Below are positions 35,195 through 43,031 of a stretch of DNA of 64,000 nucleotides, piece after piece. The position numbers and the translations under genes were made by a program. The notes beneath the pieces are model-generated. The model worked only from the letters and a program-made list of their open reading frames with translations. It ran no database searches and was not told the DNA's origin. The DNA comes from Dehalococcoidia bacterium. Its GTDB lineage: Bacteria > Chloroflexota > Dehalococcoidia > SpSt-223. The DNA is taken from NCBI GenBank assembly GCA_025054935.1, contig JANWZD010000001.1, forward strand, positions 265,008 through 329,007, in the 5' to 3' direction. Within the stretch, counting starts at the first letter, position 1. Every line of letters starts with the position of its first letter.

Positions 35195-36226
35195 ATGAGC
35201 TGGGGTCGGCGCTTCGCGCAGTGGCTGGTGGGGGCAGCGCTGGCGACTGGGGTCCTCGTTGCTCCCCTGCCTGTTCATGCTCAAGGGCCAGAACTCGAGC
35301 AAGCGGCGGCGACGGTGCGGCCGGCCGTCGTGCGGATCTCTTACGTCGTTTTCGAGACCGACCCGCTCGGCCGGGTGCGGCGCTCGACATCGGTCGGGTC
35401 CGGCATCATCTTCGACCGGCGAGGCTACATTGCCACCAACGCCCACGTCGTGGAACGCTCGTCCGGCACGGTGACGGTCGACCTGATCGACGGTCGGCGG
35501 CTCGAGGGGGTCGTGATCGGGATGGACCGGTACACGGATGTCGCTGTGGTCCAGGTGAGCGCGCCGGACCTCCCGGTCGCAAAGTGGGGAGACTCGTCCT
35601 CGCTGGTCCCGGGACAGCCGGTCGTTGTCATCGGGCATACGCCGCTTCTCGACCGCCCGTACGAGGGACGGCCGGGGGTGGTGCTCGGCCTTGATGGGTC
35701 AACCATCATGATCAGCGGCTCGGTCCACCGGGAGCTCATCCGCTCGTCGATCGAGCTCTATCCCGGCGACAGCGGCGGGGCGCTGCTCGACGCGGCGGGG
35801 AACGTAGTCGGGATGAACGTGATGCGCCGGCGCGACGACCCGTCGGGAACGTGGAATGAATTTCTCCATATCCCCAGCAATCGCGTTCAAACAATCGCCA
35901 ACTTGCTGGTGCTGCACGGGAAGATCGCGCGCCCGTTCTTGGGCGTGTATGTCTCGACCCTCACCCCCCAAGGCGCAAGCCGGCTCGGCCTTCGCCACTC
36001 GCGCGGCGCGTACATCGAAGCGCTCGTCCCGGCGGGACCGGCCGGCCGGGCAGGCCTTGTCGAAGGGGACACCATCATCGCGATCGAGGGCATGCCTGTG
36101 CGCTCCCGGGAAGACCTTCAGCTCGCTCTCGATCGGCTCCTCCCCGGCCAAACGGTCACCGTCGAGGTGATCCGGAGCAACGGAATGCCTGAGGCGATCC
36201 TCGTGACCGTCGGAGAGCGCCCCTAG
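35195..36226 (+). CDS. HtrA/DegP-like secreted serine protease with one PDZ domain
   Basis: The protein has 343 residues. A signal peptide (LVGAALATGVLVAPLPVHAQ, cleavage near 29) is followed by a trypsin-like domain with H84 (TNAHVV), D115 (YTDVAVV) and S193 (YPGDSGGALL), so the triad is complete. A C-terminal PDZ domain (about 245-340: SRGAYIEALVPAGPAGRAGLVEGDTIIAIEGMPV) binds misfolded C-termini. It acts outside the membrane in protein quality control. It has an AAGAGGG site. The long structured leader and the divergent promoter suggest controlled expression. The symbol is not certain among htrA/degP paralogs. Confidence 0.9.
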   Translation: MSWGRRFAQWLVGAALATGVLVAPLPVHAQGPELEQAAATVRPAVVRISYVVFETDPLGRVRRSTSVGSGIIFDRRGYIATNAHVVERSSGTVTVDLIDGRRLEGVVIGMDRYTDVAVVQVSAPDLPVAKWGDSSSLVPGQPVVVIGHTPLLDRPYEGRPGVVLGLDGSTIMISGSVHRELIRSSIELYPGDSGGALLDAAGNVVGMNVMRRRDDPSGTWNEFLHIPSNRVQTIANLLVLHGKIARPFLGVYVSTLTPQGASRLGLRHSRGAYIEALVPAGPAGRAGLVEGDTIIAIEGMPVRSREDLQLALDRLLPGQTVTVEVIRSNGMPEAILVTVGERP

Positions 36227-36314
36227 CGGCCTTGACAGCCGACAACGAGTACGCCATCGTTATGGCGCGTGCTGGGCGTCGGATGCCAGCGCTCCAACGG
36301 AAAAGGGTTCCACC

Positions 36315-36587
36315 GTGCGCGATCCTGAACTCCTCGTCGGTCATCGCTATATCGTTGGCGGAAGAGAGTTTGCCGTTCTCCGGCTTGAAAACGGTGAGCG
36401 GCGGCTGGCGAAAGTGATCGGCTGGGCCGACCACATCGGCCGGCCGAGCAATCCCGCAGCGGCGCACTACCTCGTTGTCGAGTGCGGACGGAACCCCGAG
36501 ACCTGGCAGACCCTCTTGCTCGAGATCCCGAAGGGGTTCCGGCGCGAGGGCCTGAGGTCGACCGTGCTCATGAAACGGCGCCGCTAA
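36315..36587 (+). CDS. Uncharacterised basic 90-residue protein
   Basis: No family recognised. It reads as a small beta barrel (YIVGGREFAVLRLENGERRLAKVIGW) and ends in a basic tail KRRR. No signal or membrane helix. It starts at GTG 36315 without a clear ribosome site. It stands between the protease and the next small gene on the same strand and could be cotranscribed. Confidence 0.5.
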   Translation: MRDPELLVGHRYIVGGREFAVLRLENGERRLAKVIGWADHIGRPSNPAAAHYLVVECGRNPETWQTLLLEIPKGFRREGLRSTVLMKRRR

Positions 36588-36698
36588 ATTCCCCCAAGCG
36601 GCACCCTCCTTCTAGGCCGAACGGCCTGCCAGAGATTTGCCGCCCCGTGTTATTGTCTATCTGTTGGAGGGCTACTATTGGCCGGGAGGGGGTCAGCC

Positions 36699-37004
36699 AT
36701 GAACGCACGCGTTTCCCTTGACCCGTACGAAGCCCTGTACGAGTGCGTGACGCTCGATGCGGCAACGGCGCGCGCTGCGTCCGTCGCCACGCTGATCGAA
36801 CCGAGGATGGTGACGTATTACGACCTTGCCGCGACGCTGCACGAGCTCGAGGCGGCGCACCGACAAGCGCGGCAGCTAGGGCGAGTCATCGGCCGGTCGC
36901 CGCTTCGTCCGTGGTTGTCGCGCCTTCTTCGCACTCAGCGGGCGCTGGTGAAGCAGCTGCGCGCGGCGATGAAAGAGCGCACTGAGCATCTCGCCCTCCC
37001 CTAG
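36699..37004 (+). CDS. Uncharacterised 101-residue helical protein
   Basis: An all-helical protein with no known family. The first part (DPYEALYECVTLDAATARAA) is acidic and the second basic (RQARQLGRVIGRSPLRPW, RTQRALVKQLRAAMKERTEHL). This charge split hints at coiled-coil packing or nucleic-acid contact. GGGAGGGGGT lies 7 nt before ATG 36699; an earlier TTG in frame at 36678 is less likely. Its 3' end overlaps the convergent MFS gene by 4 nt. Confidence 0.6.
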   Translation: MNARVSLDPYEALYECVTLDAATARAASVATLIEPRMVTYYDLAATLHELEAAHRQARQLGRVIGRSPLRPWLSRLLRTQRALVKQLRAAMKERTEHLALP

Positions 37005-38182
37005 CGAGGCCGGCGCGCCCCCGAAAAGCAGAGCAGCATCGCGAACAGACAGAGCGCACCACAGGCGAAGAAGACGCTCCGGAGGCCGAAGGCGCTCGCG
37101 AGAAGACCGGCAGCCAGCGGCATTCCGGTCATGCCGACGCTGTAGGTTGCTTGGTAGACCCCCATCGCCGTCGCGCGCGACCCTGCGGCCGCGGCCTGAA
37201 CGGCGCCGCTCATCGTCAGCGGGCTGATCAACCCAAACCCCACGCCGCCGACTACCTGGAGCAGGATCAAAGAGACCGGCTCCGGCGCGAGAGCCGAGAG
37301 GGCGGTCGTTACGCCGAGAAGGAGCAGTCCGAGAGCGATGCTAGGGTTGTGGCCAAGCCGAACCACAACCTGATGGACGAAGAGCGCCGTGATGCCGAGC
37401 GCAAGAACGCGCACCGCCGCCAGCGTGCCTAGCAGTTCAGTCGGCGTGCCGACATCGCGCGCGAGCAGAGGGAGGAAGCCGAAGGTCGTCGCGAAGCCGA
37501 CCCCGACTGCCAGAGCCATGATGGTCGAATAGCGCGCAAGATCGCCAACCGGAAGCCCCCTTCGGGAAAACGGCGCTGCTGCCGCGCTGCCGGCAGGCCG
37601 ATCCTCAACCCCCGCATAGGCGCCGACGCCGACGATGGCGAGCGCAAGGCCGGCGAGGAACACTAGCCGCAGGTCCCCCAGCCCGGCGATCGCGCCACCC
37701 GCGAGGGCAGCGCCGACTTGGGCGAACGAGTTGAGCGCATTGGCGCGCCCCATGGCCAGCACCGACTGATGAGGGGGGAAATGGAGCGCGTAGTGGATCG
37801 AAAGAATGACCCAGAAGGCTGCGGCGATGCCGGTAACAAAACGCGCCGCTGTCAGTGTCAGCGGGTCTGGCGCAAACGCCAGCCCTGCTGCCCCAACAGC
37901 GCAAGCGACGAGTGCCATGAGACCGAAGGGACGCCGGCGCCCTATCCGGTCGGACCACAGCCCGATGGGAATGCGGAAGAGCAGCTGGGGCAGCCCGTAG
38001 GCCGCCACTACGACGCCGACCCCCGCGAACGATGCCCCGAGCCGCTCTGCGTGGACGGGAAGGATCGGTACGTAAACATACAGCGATGCCCAAAAGAGAA
38101 AGACGGTGAGGCTCATCAGTTGGAGCGAGCGGCGGCGGAAACGAGGCGCAGAACTTCGAACGCCGGCCTGAGGCAAGGTCAT
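37001..38182 (-). CDS. MFS transporter (12 TM)
   Basis: The protein has 393 residues and 12 predicted helices. The motif A segment is GLWSDRIGRRRPFGLMAL (about 73-90), with a long basic N-terminus before TM1 (SLQLMSLTVFLFWASLYVYVPIL). It resembles the multidrug/sugar efflux clades of the major facilitator superfamily; substrate unknown. It begins at ATG 38182. No regulator gene is beside it. Confidence 0.85.
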   Translation of the reverse strand: MTLPQAGVRSSAPRFRRRSLQLMSLTVFLFWASLYVYVPILPVHAERLGASFAGVGVVVAAYGLPQLLFRIPIGLWSDRIGRRRPFGLMALVACAVGAAGLAFAPDPLTLTAARFVTGIAAAFWVILSIHYALHFPPHQSVLAMGRANALNSFAQVGAALAGGAIAGLGDLRLVFLAGLALAIVGVGAYAGVEDRPAGSAAAAPFSRRGLPVGDLARYSTIMALAVGVGFATTFGFLPLLARDVGTPTELLGTLAAVRVLALGITALFVHQVVVRLGHNPSIALGLLLLGVTTALSALAPEPVSLILLQVVGGVGFGLISPLTMSGAVQAAAAGSRATAMGVYQATYSVGMTGMPLAAGLLASAFGLRSVFFACGALCLFAMLLCFSGARRPR

Positions 38183-38532
38183 GCGACCCCTCGCCCGGAG
38201 CCGCGCCGAGTCGCGCGCTGATGCCTTGCCCGGCGCGAGACGGCAGCGCGCGGGATGCGCCAGAAGACCGCTTCTGGTGCAGAACGGTCGAAGGTGCGAG
38301 CGGGAAGGAGGACACTGCGCACAGCCACCTCGCGATCAGGCAGAGAGCAGGAGGATACCGAATTGAGAAGCAGCCTGCTGAGACGAGGCGGCTGTCGGTC
38401 CTCAGAGAAGATGTGCGCTCTCTTCCGAAAGCGCCGCGCCCCTTCTCGCCGCTCTGTCCGCGCGAGACATCCCCTCCCCTTCCCGTATCCGGTACGCTAC
38501 GCCTCGGCGGTCTTCAGGGAGATGCCGAGAGA
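38183..38532. other. Spacer without a recognisable gene
   Basis: Open frames here are short and show no ribosome sites or recognised motifs. AGGGAG occurs near 38515, shortly before the candidate start of the broken gene that follows. Confidence 0.4.
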
Positions 38533-39161
38533 GTGGGGACTGTGCTGCCGTTGCGCCGCGTCGCGCCGGTCGCCATCCCAGCAATCGGGGCAGGATCCCT
38601 CGTGCTGGCAGCGCCTGCTCCTTCGGGTGTGCAGCAGGGAAGGTGGCTCAACCAGCCGCCGCTCGCAAACTGGGGTCGACCGGGCATGCCTCTCCCGACG
38701 CCGCAGCCGATCGCTCCCGGCGGCTTGGAGGAAGATCGACCGAACGGCCGGCGCCGTATCTCGCCTTGCTGTGCCACGCAGAGACGGCGGAAGACCGGCA
38801 GTTGACGGCGAACAGCTGGTCGCTCGCGCTGCTCTATCAAGCCGGCTACGGCGTTAAGATCATCCCTGCGCAGACGAGCATTGATGGCATGTGCCGGCCT
38901 GGGAATAGAACTATTTCGTCTTCGGAGTATTTAGCTGGCACGCTTGCCCCACAGCCGATGAACGCCCGTCTCGACCCCTCCGCACCGTCCGTCAACTTCT
39001 TCGGGCTGCACGAGGAGGTCCTCGTTATCTTCCACCGCTACACGCCGCAGGACCCGCTCTGCTGTCCTTCTGCGCAGGCAACCATCCAGTACACTATTCA
39101 GCTCTCGCCGCCGCTTGTCGTTCCGACGGGCATGTTAACGCGGCCGAGCGACCGGAACTGA
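38533..39161 (+). pseudogene. LppP/LprE-like exported protein gene with a frameshift
   Basis: Two frames together give one protein. From GTG 38533 the first frame reads a hydrophobic N-terminus (APVAIPAIGAGSLVLAA) and the linker WLNQPPLANWGRPGMPLPTP, and stops at 38805. From about 38775 the +2 frame carries ETAEDRQLTANSW, DGMCRPGNRT, FHRYTPQDPLCCPS and the end at 39161. These are the motifs of the LppP/LprE lipoprotein-like family (paired Cys in GMCRP and LCCPS). A single-base indel near 38775-38790 would explain it. It may be a true pseudogene or an assembly error. Confidence 0.6.
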
Positions 39162-39163
39162 CG

Positions 39164-39397
39164 ATGACCGACGACGAACTCGACATCCCGCCGCAGGCAG
39201 TCGTGCCCATCCTCGGGGAGGGAGAATATCCGGCCTGGGAACAGCGGCTCGCCCGGCTCAGCCTCGAGCAGCGCGAGGCGCTTCGCGAGTTCGCTGACTT
39301 CCTCCTCCAGTACGCGTCAGGAAGGGTGCCCCGAGCGCGAGGAGCGAGAACGGGGCAGCGGGGAGAGTTCGCTTCCCCGCAGCCGGACGAGCCCTAA
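39164..39397 (+). CDS. Uncharacterised acidic 77-residue protein
   Basis: ATG 39164 lies 2 nt after the stop of the LppP/LprE-like frame, so translation would depend on that reading. The middle is a helical stretch (WEQRLARLSLEQREALREFADFLLQ) and the ends are disordered. No family recognised. Confidence 0.5.
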   Translation: MTDDELDIPPQAVVPILGEGEYPAWEQRLARLSLEQREALREFADFLLQYASGRVPRARGARTGQRGEFASPQPDEP

Positions 39398-39430
39398 GCT
39401 GAACGGCTGTTCCTTGCGGGCGCTGGCTGC

Positions 39431-39436
39431 TAGATT
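39431..39436 (+). promoter_or_regulatory. -10 box for a leaderless start
   Basis: TAGATT ends 8 nt before the ATG of the YibE/F gene at 39445; no ribosome site fits between. A -35-like TGTTCC lies 17 nt upstream. Confidence 0.5.
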
Positions 39437-39444
39437 CCGTCGCG

Positions 39445-40611
39445 ATGCGTCGTCTCCGCCCGCTCCTCTACCTGCTGCTGCTGGCGCCGCTGCTTCTTCT
39501 CTTCGTCGACACGGGGCGCGCCCTCGCCGACCTGCGCCTGCCGCCGGAGGCATTGCCGAATGAGCAGTATGTCCGAGGCGAAGTTCTGGCGGTTGTCGAG
39601 CAGGGGATGCGCGATGTCTTTGGGACGAGCAGCCGCTACCAGCTTCTTCGGGTCGGCCTCCTTGACGGACCGGATCGCGGCCGAGAGGTGCTTGTCGAGT
39701 ATGGCGGGCAGATCAAAATCACGGCGGAGCAGCAGTTTTCGGCTGGACAGACGGCCGTGCTCATTCGGGATCCGAACGGCAGCTACCGGGTCGCCGACCA
39801 CTACCGTCTGCCGGCGCTTCTCGGCGTCGTGGCCGTCTTTATCGCGCTGATCATCTTGAGCGCAGGGCTGAAAGGGATCGGCTCGCTCTTCGGCCTCGCA
39901 GTGTCGTTTACGATCATCGTGCAATTTATCGTCCCGCAGCTGCTCCTCGGCCGCGACCCGCTGCTGATCTCGATCGTCGGCTGTTCGGTGATTCTTGTTG
40001 TCACCACCTACCTTGCGCATGGCATCTCGAAGCAGACGACGGTGGCGGTTGTGTCGACTTGCCTTGCGCTCGCGACGACAGGAGTGCTCGCGATCGTCGC
40101 CGTTCATCTGACCGGGCTGGCGGGCCTTGGCAGCGAAGATGCCGCCATGCTCCAGATCGGGCCGACCTCGGTGATCAACTTGCGCGGTCTCCTGCTGGGC
40201 GGCATCTTGATCGGCACGCTCGGCGCTCTGAACGATGTCACTACGACGCAGGCAGCGACCCTCTTCACGCTCGCGCAGGCGAAGCCGCGAGCGAGCCTTG
40301 CGGAACTGGTGCGCGAAGGCTTTCTCGTCGGACGAGAGCATATCGTCTCGCTGGTCAACACCCTCGTCCTCGCCTACTCTGGGACGGCGCTCGGCGTTGT
40401 CATCTTCTTCGTTCTCAACCCCTCGCACCTCCCCTATTGGGTCTTGTTCAACAGCGAACTTGTCGGCGATGAGGTCGTTCGGACGGTTGCCGGAAGTGTC
40501 GGTGTCATCCTCGCGGTGCCGCTTACCACCGTGCTCGCGGCCTGGGCCGGCCGACGCGAGGCGGCGGCGCGGTCTTCCTCTGCAATGGCCGTGCTCCTTC
40601 ACCGGCACTAA
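39445..40611 (+). CDS. YibE/F family membrane protein
   Basis: The protein has 388 residues. An N-terminal signal anchor, then an extracytoplasmic beta domain (YVRGEVLAVVEQGMRDVFG, REVLVEYGGQI, VLIRDPNGSYRVADHYR, about 40-125), then 7-8 helices of the YibE/F domain (KGIGSLFGLAVSFTIIVQFIVPQLL, GALNDVTTTQAATLF, EHIVSLVNTLVLAYSGTALG). The function is unknown; a transport role has been proposed from context in Gram-positives. The family is common in Firmicutes, Actinobacteria and Chloroflexota. Confidence 0.9.
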   Translation: MRRLRPLLYLLLLAPLLLLFVDTGRALADLRLPPEALPNEQYVRGEVLAVVEQGMRDVFGTSSRYQLLRVGLLDGPDRGREVLVEYGGQIKITAEQQFSAGQTAVLIRDPNGSYRVADHYRLPALLGVVAVFIALIILSAGLKGIGSLFGLAVSFTIIVQFIVPQLLLGRDPLLISIVGCSVILVVTTYLAHGISKQTTVAVVSTCLALATTGVLAIVAVHLTGLAGLGSEDAAMLQIGPTSVINLRGLLLGGILIGTLGALNDVTTTQAATLFTLAQAKPRASLAELVREGFLVGREHIVSLVNTLVLAYSGTALGVVIFFVLNPSHLPYWVLFNSELVGDEVVRTVAGSVGVILAVPLTTVLAAWAGRREAAARSSSAMAVLLHRH

Positions 40612-40996
40612 GGTGCGGTGCCGTTGGCCGCCTGCGCCGGCAGCCTTTCCCAAGGCGGCCAAGCCCGCACGCCACGCTCGCGCCCCTCGCCCTCGGCAGC
40701 TTGCAGCACCATCGCCGTCCGCCGGCAGAAGGTGCGCAACGGTACCGCCGCGAGAGCTGGCGCACTAGGCAGACGCTCGCCTGAGTGGCGCGGCTTCGGC
40801 GCAGCGCGACGGGGTGAGGCTGCGGCGCGGCCGGCATGGCGGCTCATCGCGGCGCCGCCTTCTCCCATTGCAACTGCTCCCGCCCGCCCTCTCTCACGCA
40901 CGGCACTTGCGGCGGTGCTTGACCGCATCCTGCTGGATTGCAGCGAACCCCTGCCCGCGCTCTGGCGCACGACAGCAGCCATCTCCCCGTCAGTAT
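40612..40996. other. Gene-free spacer before the tandem repeats
   Basis: No gene seen. Frames on both strands are Arg/Ala/Pro-rich without ribosome sites. No hairpin with T-run noticed after the YibE/F gene. Confidence 0.5.
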
Positions 40997-41207
40997 GAGC
41001 AAGCCGTTTCTCTTGCCCCGCCTGAGGGGCGCAGCCTCGATGACACCCCGCTCCCCGGCATCGCGAGCGAGCCATTTCTCTTCGCTCCTCCCCCGGGGGT
41101 CGTGCGGCCTCGATACCGGCCTGCTCTCCGTCATCGAGCGAGCCGTTTCTCTTCGCTCCTCCCCCGGGGGTCGTGCGGCCTCGATACCAGCCTGCTCTCC
41201 GTCATTG
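40997..41207 (+). repeat. Three tandem copies of a ~71-nt repeat
   Basis: Copies at 41065-41135 and 41136-41206 are nearly identical (GAGCGAGCC, TTTCTCTTCGCTCCTC, CCCCCGGGGGTCGTGCGG, CCTCGATACC, GCCTGCTCTCCGTCAT); a diverged copy lies at 40997-41064. Each holds the perfect palindrome CCCCCGGGGG or a relic. On the minus strand they would encode repeated SRPHDPRGRSEEK peptides, but no gene signals surround them. Confidence 0.85.
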
Positions 41208-41324
41208 CGAGGCCCGAGCGCAGCGAGGGCCGCGGCAATCCCGACCATAGCCGCCTCCGCCCCACGAGAAGCGGCCCTGCTGCGGCCGGGATTGCCGCGC
41301 CTGCTGCGTCGGCGCGCAACGACG
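41200..41324. repeat. Large imperfect inverted repeat of the TCATTGCGAGG...GGCAATCCC type
   Basis: Left arm 41200-41246 (CGTCATTGCGAGGCC ... GCGGCAATCCCGACC) and right arm 41284-41324, whose complement reads CGTCGTTGCGCGCC ... GCGGCAATCCCGGCC. The 13-base inner parts differ at one base. The two arms enclose 37 nt and could fold into a long stem. The unit resembles dispersed non-coding repeats (CATTGCGAG..GGCAATC) that I recall from several bacterial genomes. Confidence 0.75.
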
Positions 41325-41675
41325 CCACGGCCGCTTAGGGATCCGTTGCGCCAAGGCGATGGTCTTCAGGCCAGCCATGGCAACTTCCTCGTCCGGAGGT
41401 GCTCTACGACCGTCCTGTCGTCAGAGGGGACGGTCGGCCACTAAGCGCAGTCCTTGCGCGCGGCGCGGCAGCGGACTGGTGCTCCCACCGAGCGAATTTG
41501 TCGGAGCGCAGACCCCCTCCGCGCAGGGAGCAGGGAGAGCGCTGCTGGTGAGGGGCAGAACGGTCCCTTGCGCCATTCAGGGCACTGCTCCCGGACGGAG
41601 TCCCGTGCAGCCGAGTGCTTCGGCGGCGCTCCTCTCGGTCCCGGAGAGCATCCCGAGCCGAGGCGTGCCCATTCC

Positions 41676-42524
41676 CTAGGCTGCCGACGGCTCGGGCCAG
41701 TTGAAGACACGAGCCGCAGTCTTGCCGAGGATCCAGTCAACATCGCCGGGCGGCAGCCAGCGTGCCGCCTCGACGCGGATGATGTCCAAGTTCTCGCGGT
41801 ACGTGCACTTGTTGCGCGCGATCTGCTGTGTCTGGTCGGAGCCCCACATCATCCGTTGCGCACCGAAGGCGGCATGAACGCGCTGGATCATCGGCTGCAG
41901 GTCAGCGAACGGCGGCGGCTCCTGCGAGAAAAGCGGCAGCGCCGACACCTTGACCGTCACGTTCGGGAACCGCGCAAGCCGCTCGAGGCTCGCCATGCGC
42001 GCATCGCGCACCTCGGGCGAAATCGGCATGTTCAGGTGATCGACGATCAGCCGGAAATCCGGGTAGCGCTCGAGGATCGGCTCCATCACCTCGGCGATCC
42101 CGCCGAGACGGAAGACCGCCACCGGAATCTGCAGCCGTTCCGCGGCTGCCCAGAAGGGTTCAAGCGTTCCCTCAGCAAGCAGCTTCGAGCCGTGCGGCTC
42201 GTTGAGCGACAGCCGAATGCTGCACATGCCGGGCTGATCGAGCCACCGCTCCAGCTTCGCGAAGTGCGTTGGGTCCGACGGCTGATACCACCCCATGACG
42301 CGGAAACGGTCGGGATACCGCGCTGCCACTTCGAGCGCGTAGTCCGGCGCGTTGCCGGGCAGATAGAGAGGCGAGATCACGGCGCGATCGATCCCCGCCT
42401 CATCCATCAAGGCGAGCATGCGCTCCGCGGTCATCGGCTCAGGGAGGTGCGGCTTTGCATTCGGGTCCATTGGGCGGTCCGGCCGATCGGCTTCCCAGAG
42501 ATGTACTTGGGCGTCGATGATCAT
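41676..42524 (-). CDS. Amidohydrolase-2 family TIM-barrel protein
   Basis: The protein has 282 residues. It starts MIIDAQVHLWEADRP, the first metal-site strand, although the first His of the usual H-x-H is Gln. Later strands carry RVMGWYQPSDP, GMCSIRLSLNEP, RLIVDHLNMP (His near 165) and RMMWGSDQTQQI (Asp near 228). The family includes decarboxylases and lactonases of the ACMSD type. Substrate unknown. AGGAGAG precedes the ATG at 42524. It is a single gene facing the repeat region. Confidence 0.85.
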   Translation of the reverse strand: MIIDAQVHLWEADRPDRPMDPNAKPHLPEPMTAERMLALMDEAGIDRAVISPLYLPGNAPDYALEVAARYPDRFRVMGWYQPSDPTHFAKLERWLDQPGMCSIRLSLNEPHGSKLLAEGTLEPFWAAAERLQIPVAVFRLGGIAEVMEPILERYPDFRLIVDHLNMPISPEVRDARMASLERLARFPNVTVKVSALPLFSQEPPPFADLQPMIQRVHAAFGAQRMMWGSDQTQQIARNKCTYRENLDIIRVEAARWLPPGDVDWILGKTAARVFNWPEPSAA

Positions 42525-42967
42525 CGGCTCTCTCCTGCGGAAGGATGCGGCGATCCTGCCGGGTTATGCGCTGTTCGGTCAAGGCAGCGCATCGCGCAGT
42601 TCGCCGCCGTTCTCTGCACTCGGGATGAGGCAGCGCCCTCGTCACTCGCGCCTGCCGGAGAAGGAAATGGTGCGCTTTCTCGGCCGGGAACGACAGCAAG
42701 CGGATAGCTGCCGAGTGAAGGGCGACTGGTCAGAGCGCCTGCCATCAAGCGATGGCGCGGCGCATCAGCCGCACGGGATCGCTGAGCGTTCCGGACGAAG
42801 TGGGAAGACGGCTCGGCACGCTGCCGCTCGAAGACATTGCCTCCGGGCGGGTGCTGCCGGCAGTACAGGCGCGACAGCTCTTGATCCCGGCGTGCGGGCA
42901 GATGAAGCGCGGCGACGGCAAAGCGACCGCCGAACGATCAGCCCCTCCATCGTTGCCGTCAAGCTGA
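42525..42967. other. Spacer with no supported gene
   Basis: A 71-residue frame (42752-42967, plus) has no ribosome site and no known motif. Nothing else is seen apart from the promoter at its right edge. Confidence 0.4.
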
Positions 42968-42996
42968 TTGGATCGGCGGAGCGGCTTTGCGATAAT
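42968..42996 (+). promoter_or_regulatory. Promoter of the PTPS_related operon
   Basis: TTGGAT at 42968-42973, a 17-nt spacer and GATAAT at 42991-42996. The leader to GTG 43032 is about 30 nt and includes GAGGGGCGAAAG. Confidence 0.7.
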
Positions 42997-43031
42997 CCGC
43001 GCGACCCTAGCGCGAGGGGCGAAAGACGCGC

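Noticed and set aside
36252-36267. Hairpin CGCCAT/ATGGCG after the protease gene as a terminator
   Set aside because: Only 6 bp and no T-run.
40997-41207. CRISPR array
   Set aside because: The units are contiguous 71-nt direct repeats without variable spacers, and no cas genes are present.
40844-41328. Minus-strand frames through the tandem repeats (SRPHDPRGRSEEK peptides)
   Set aside because: The peptide repetition follows from the DNA repeats; no start signals or domains.
42752-42967. 71-residue plus-strand frame
   Set aside because: No ribosome site, no recognised motif, and it lies just before a clear promoter for the next gene.
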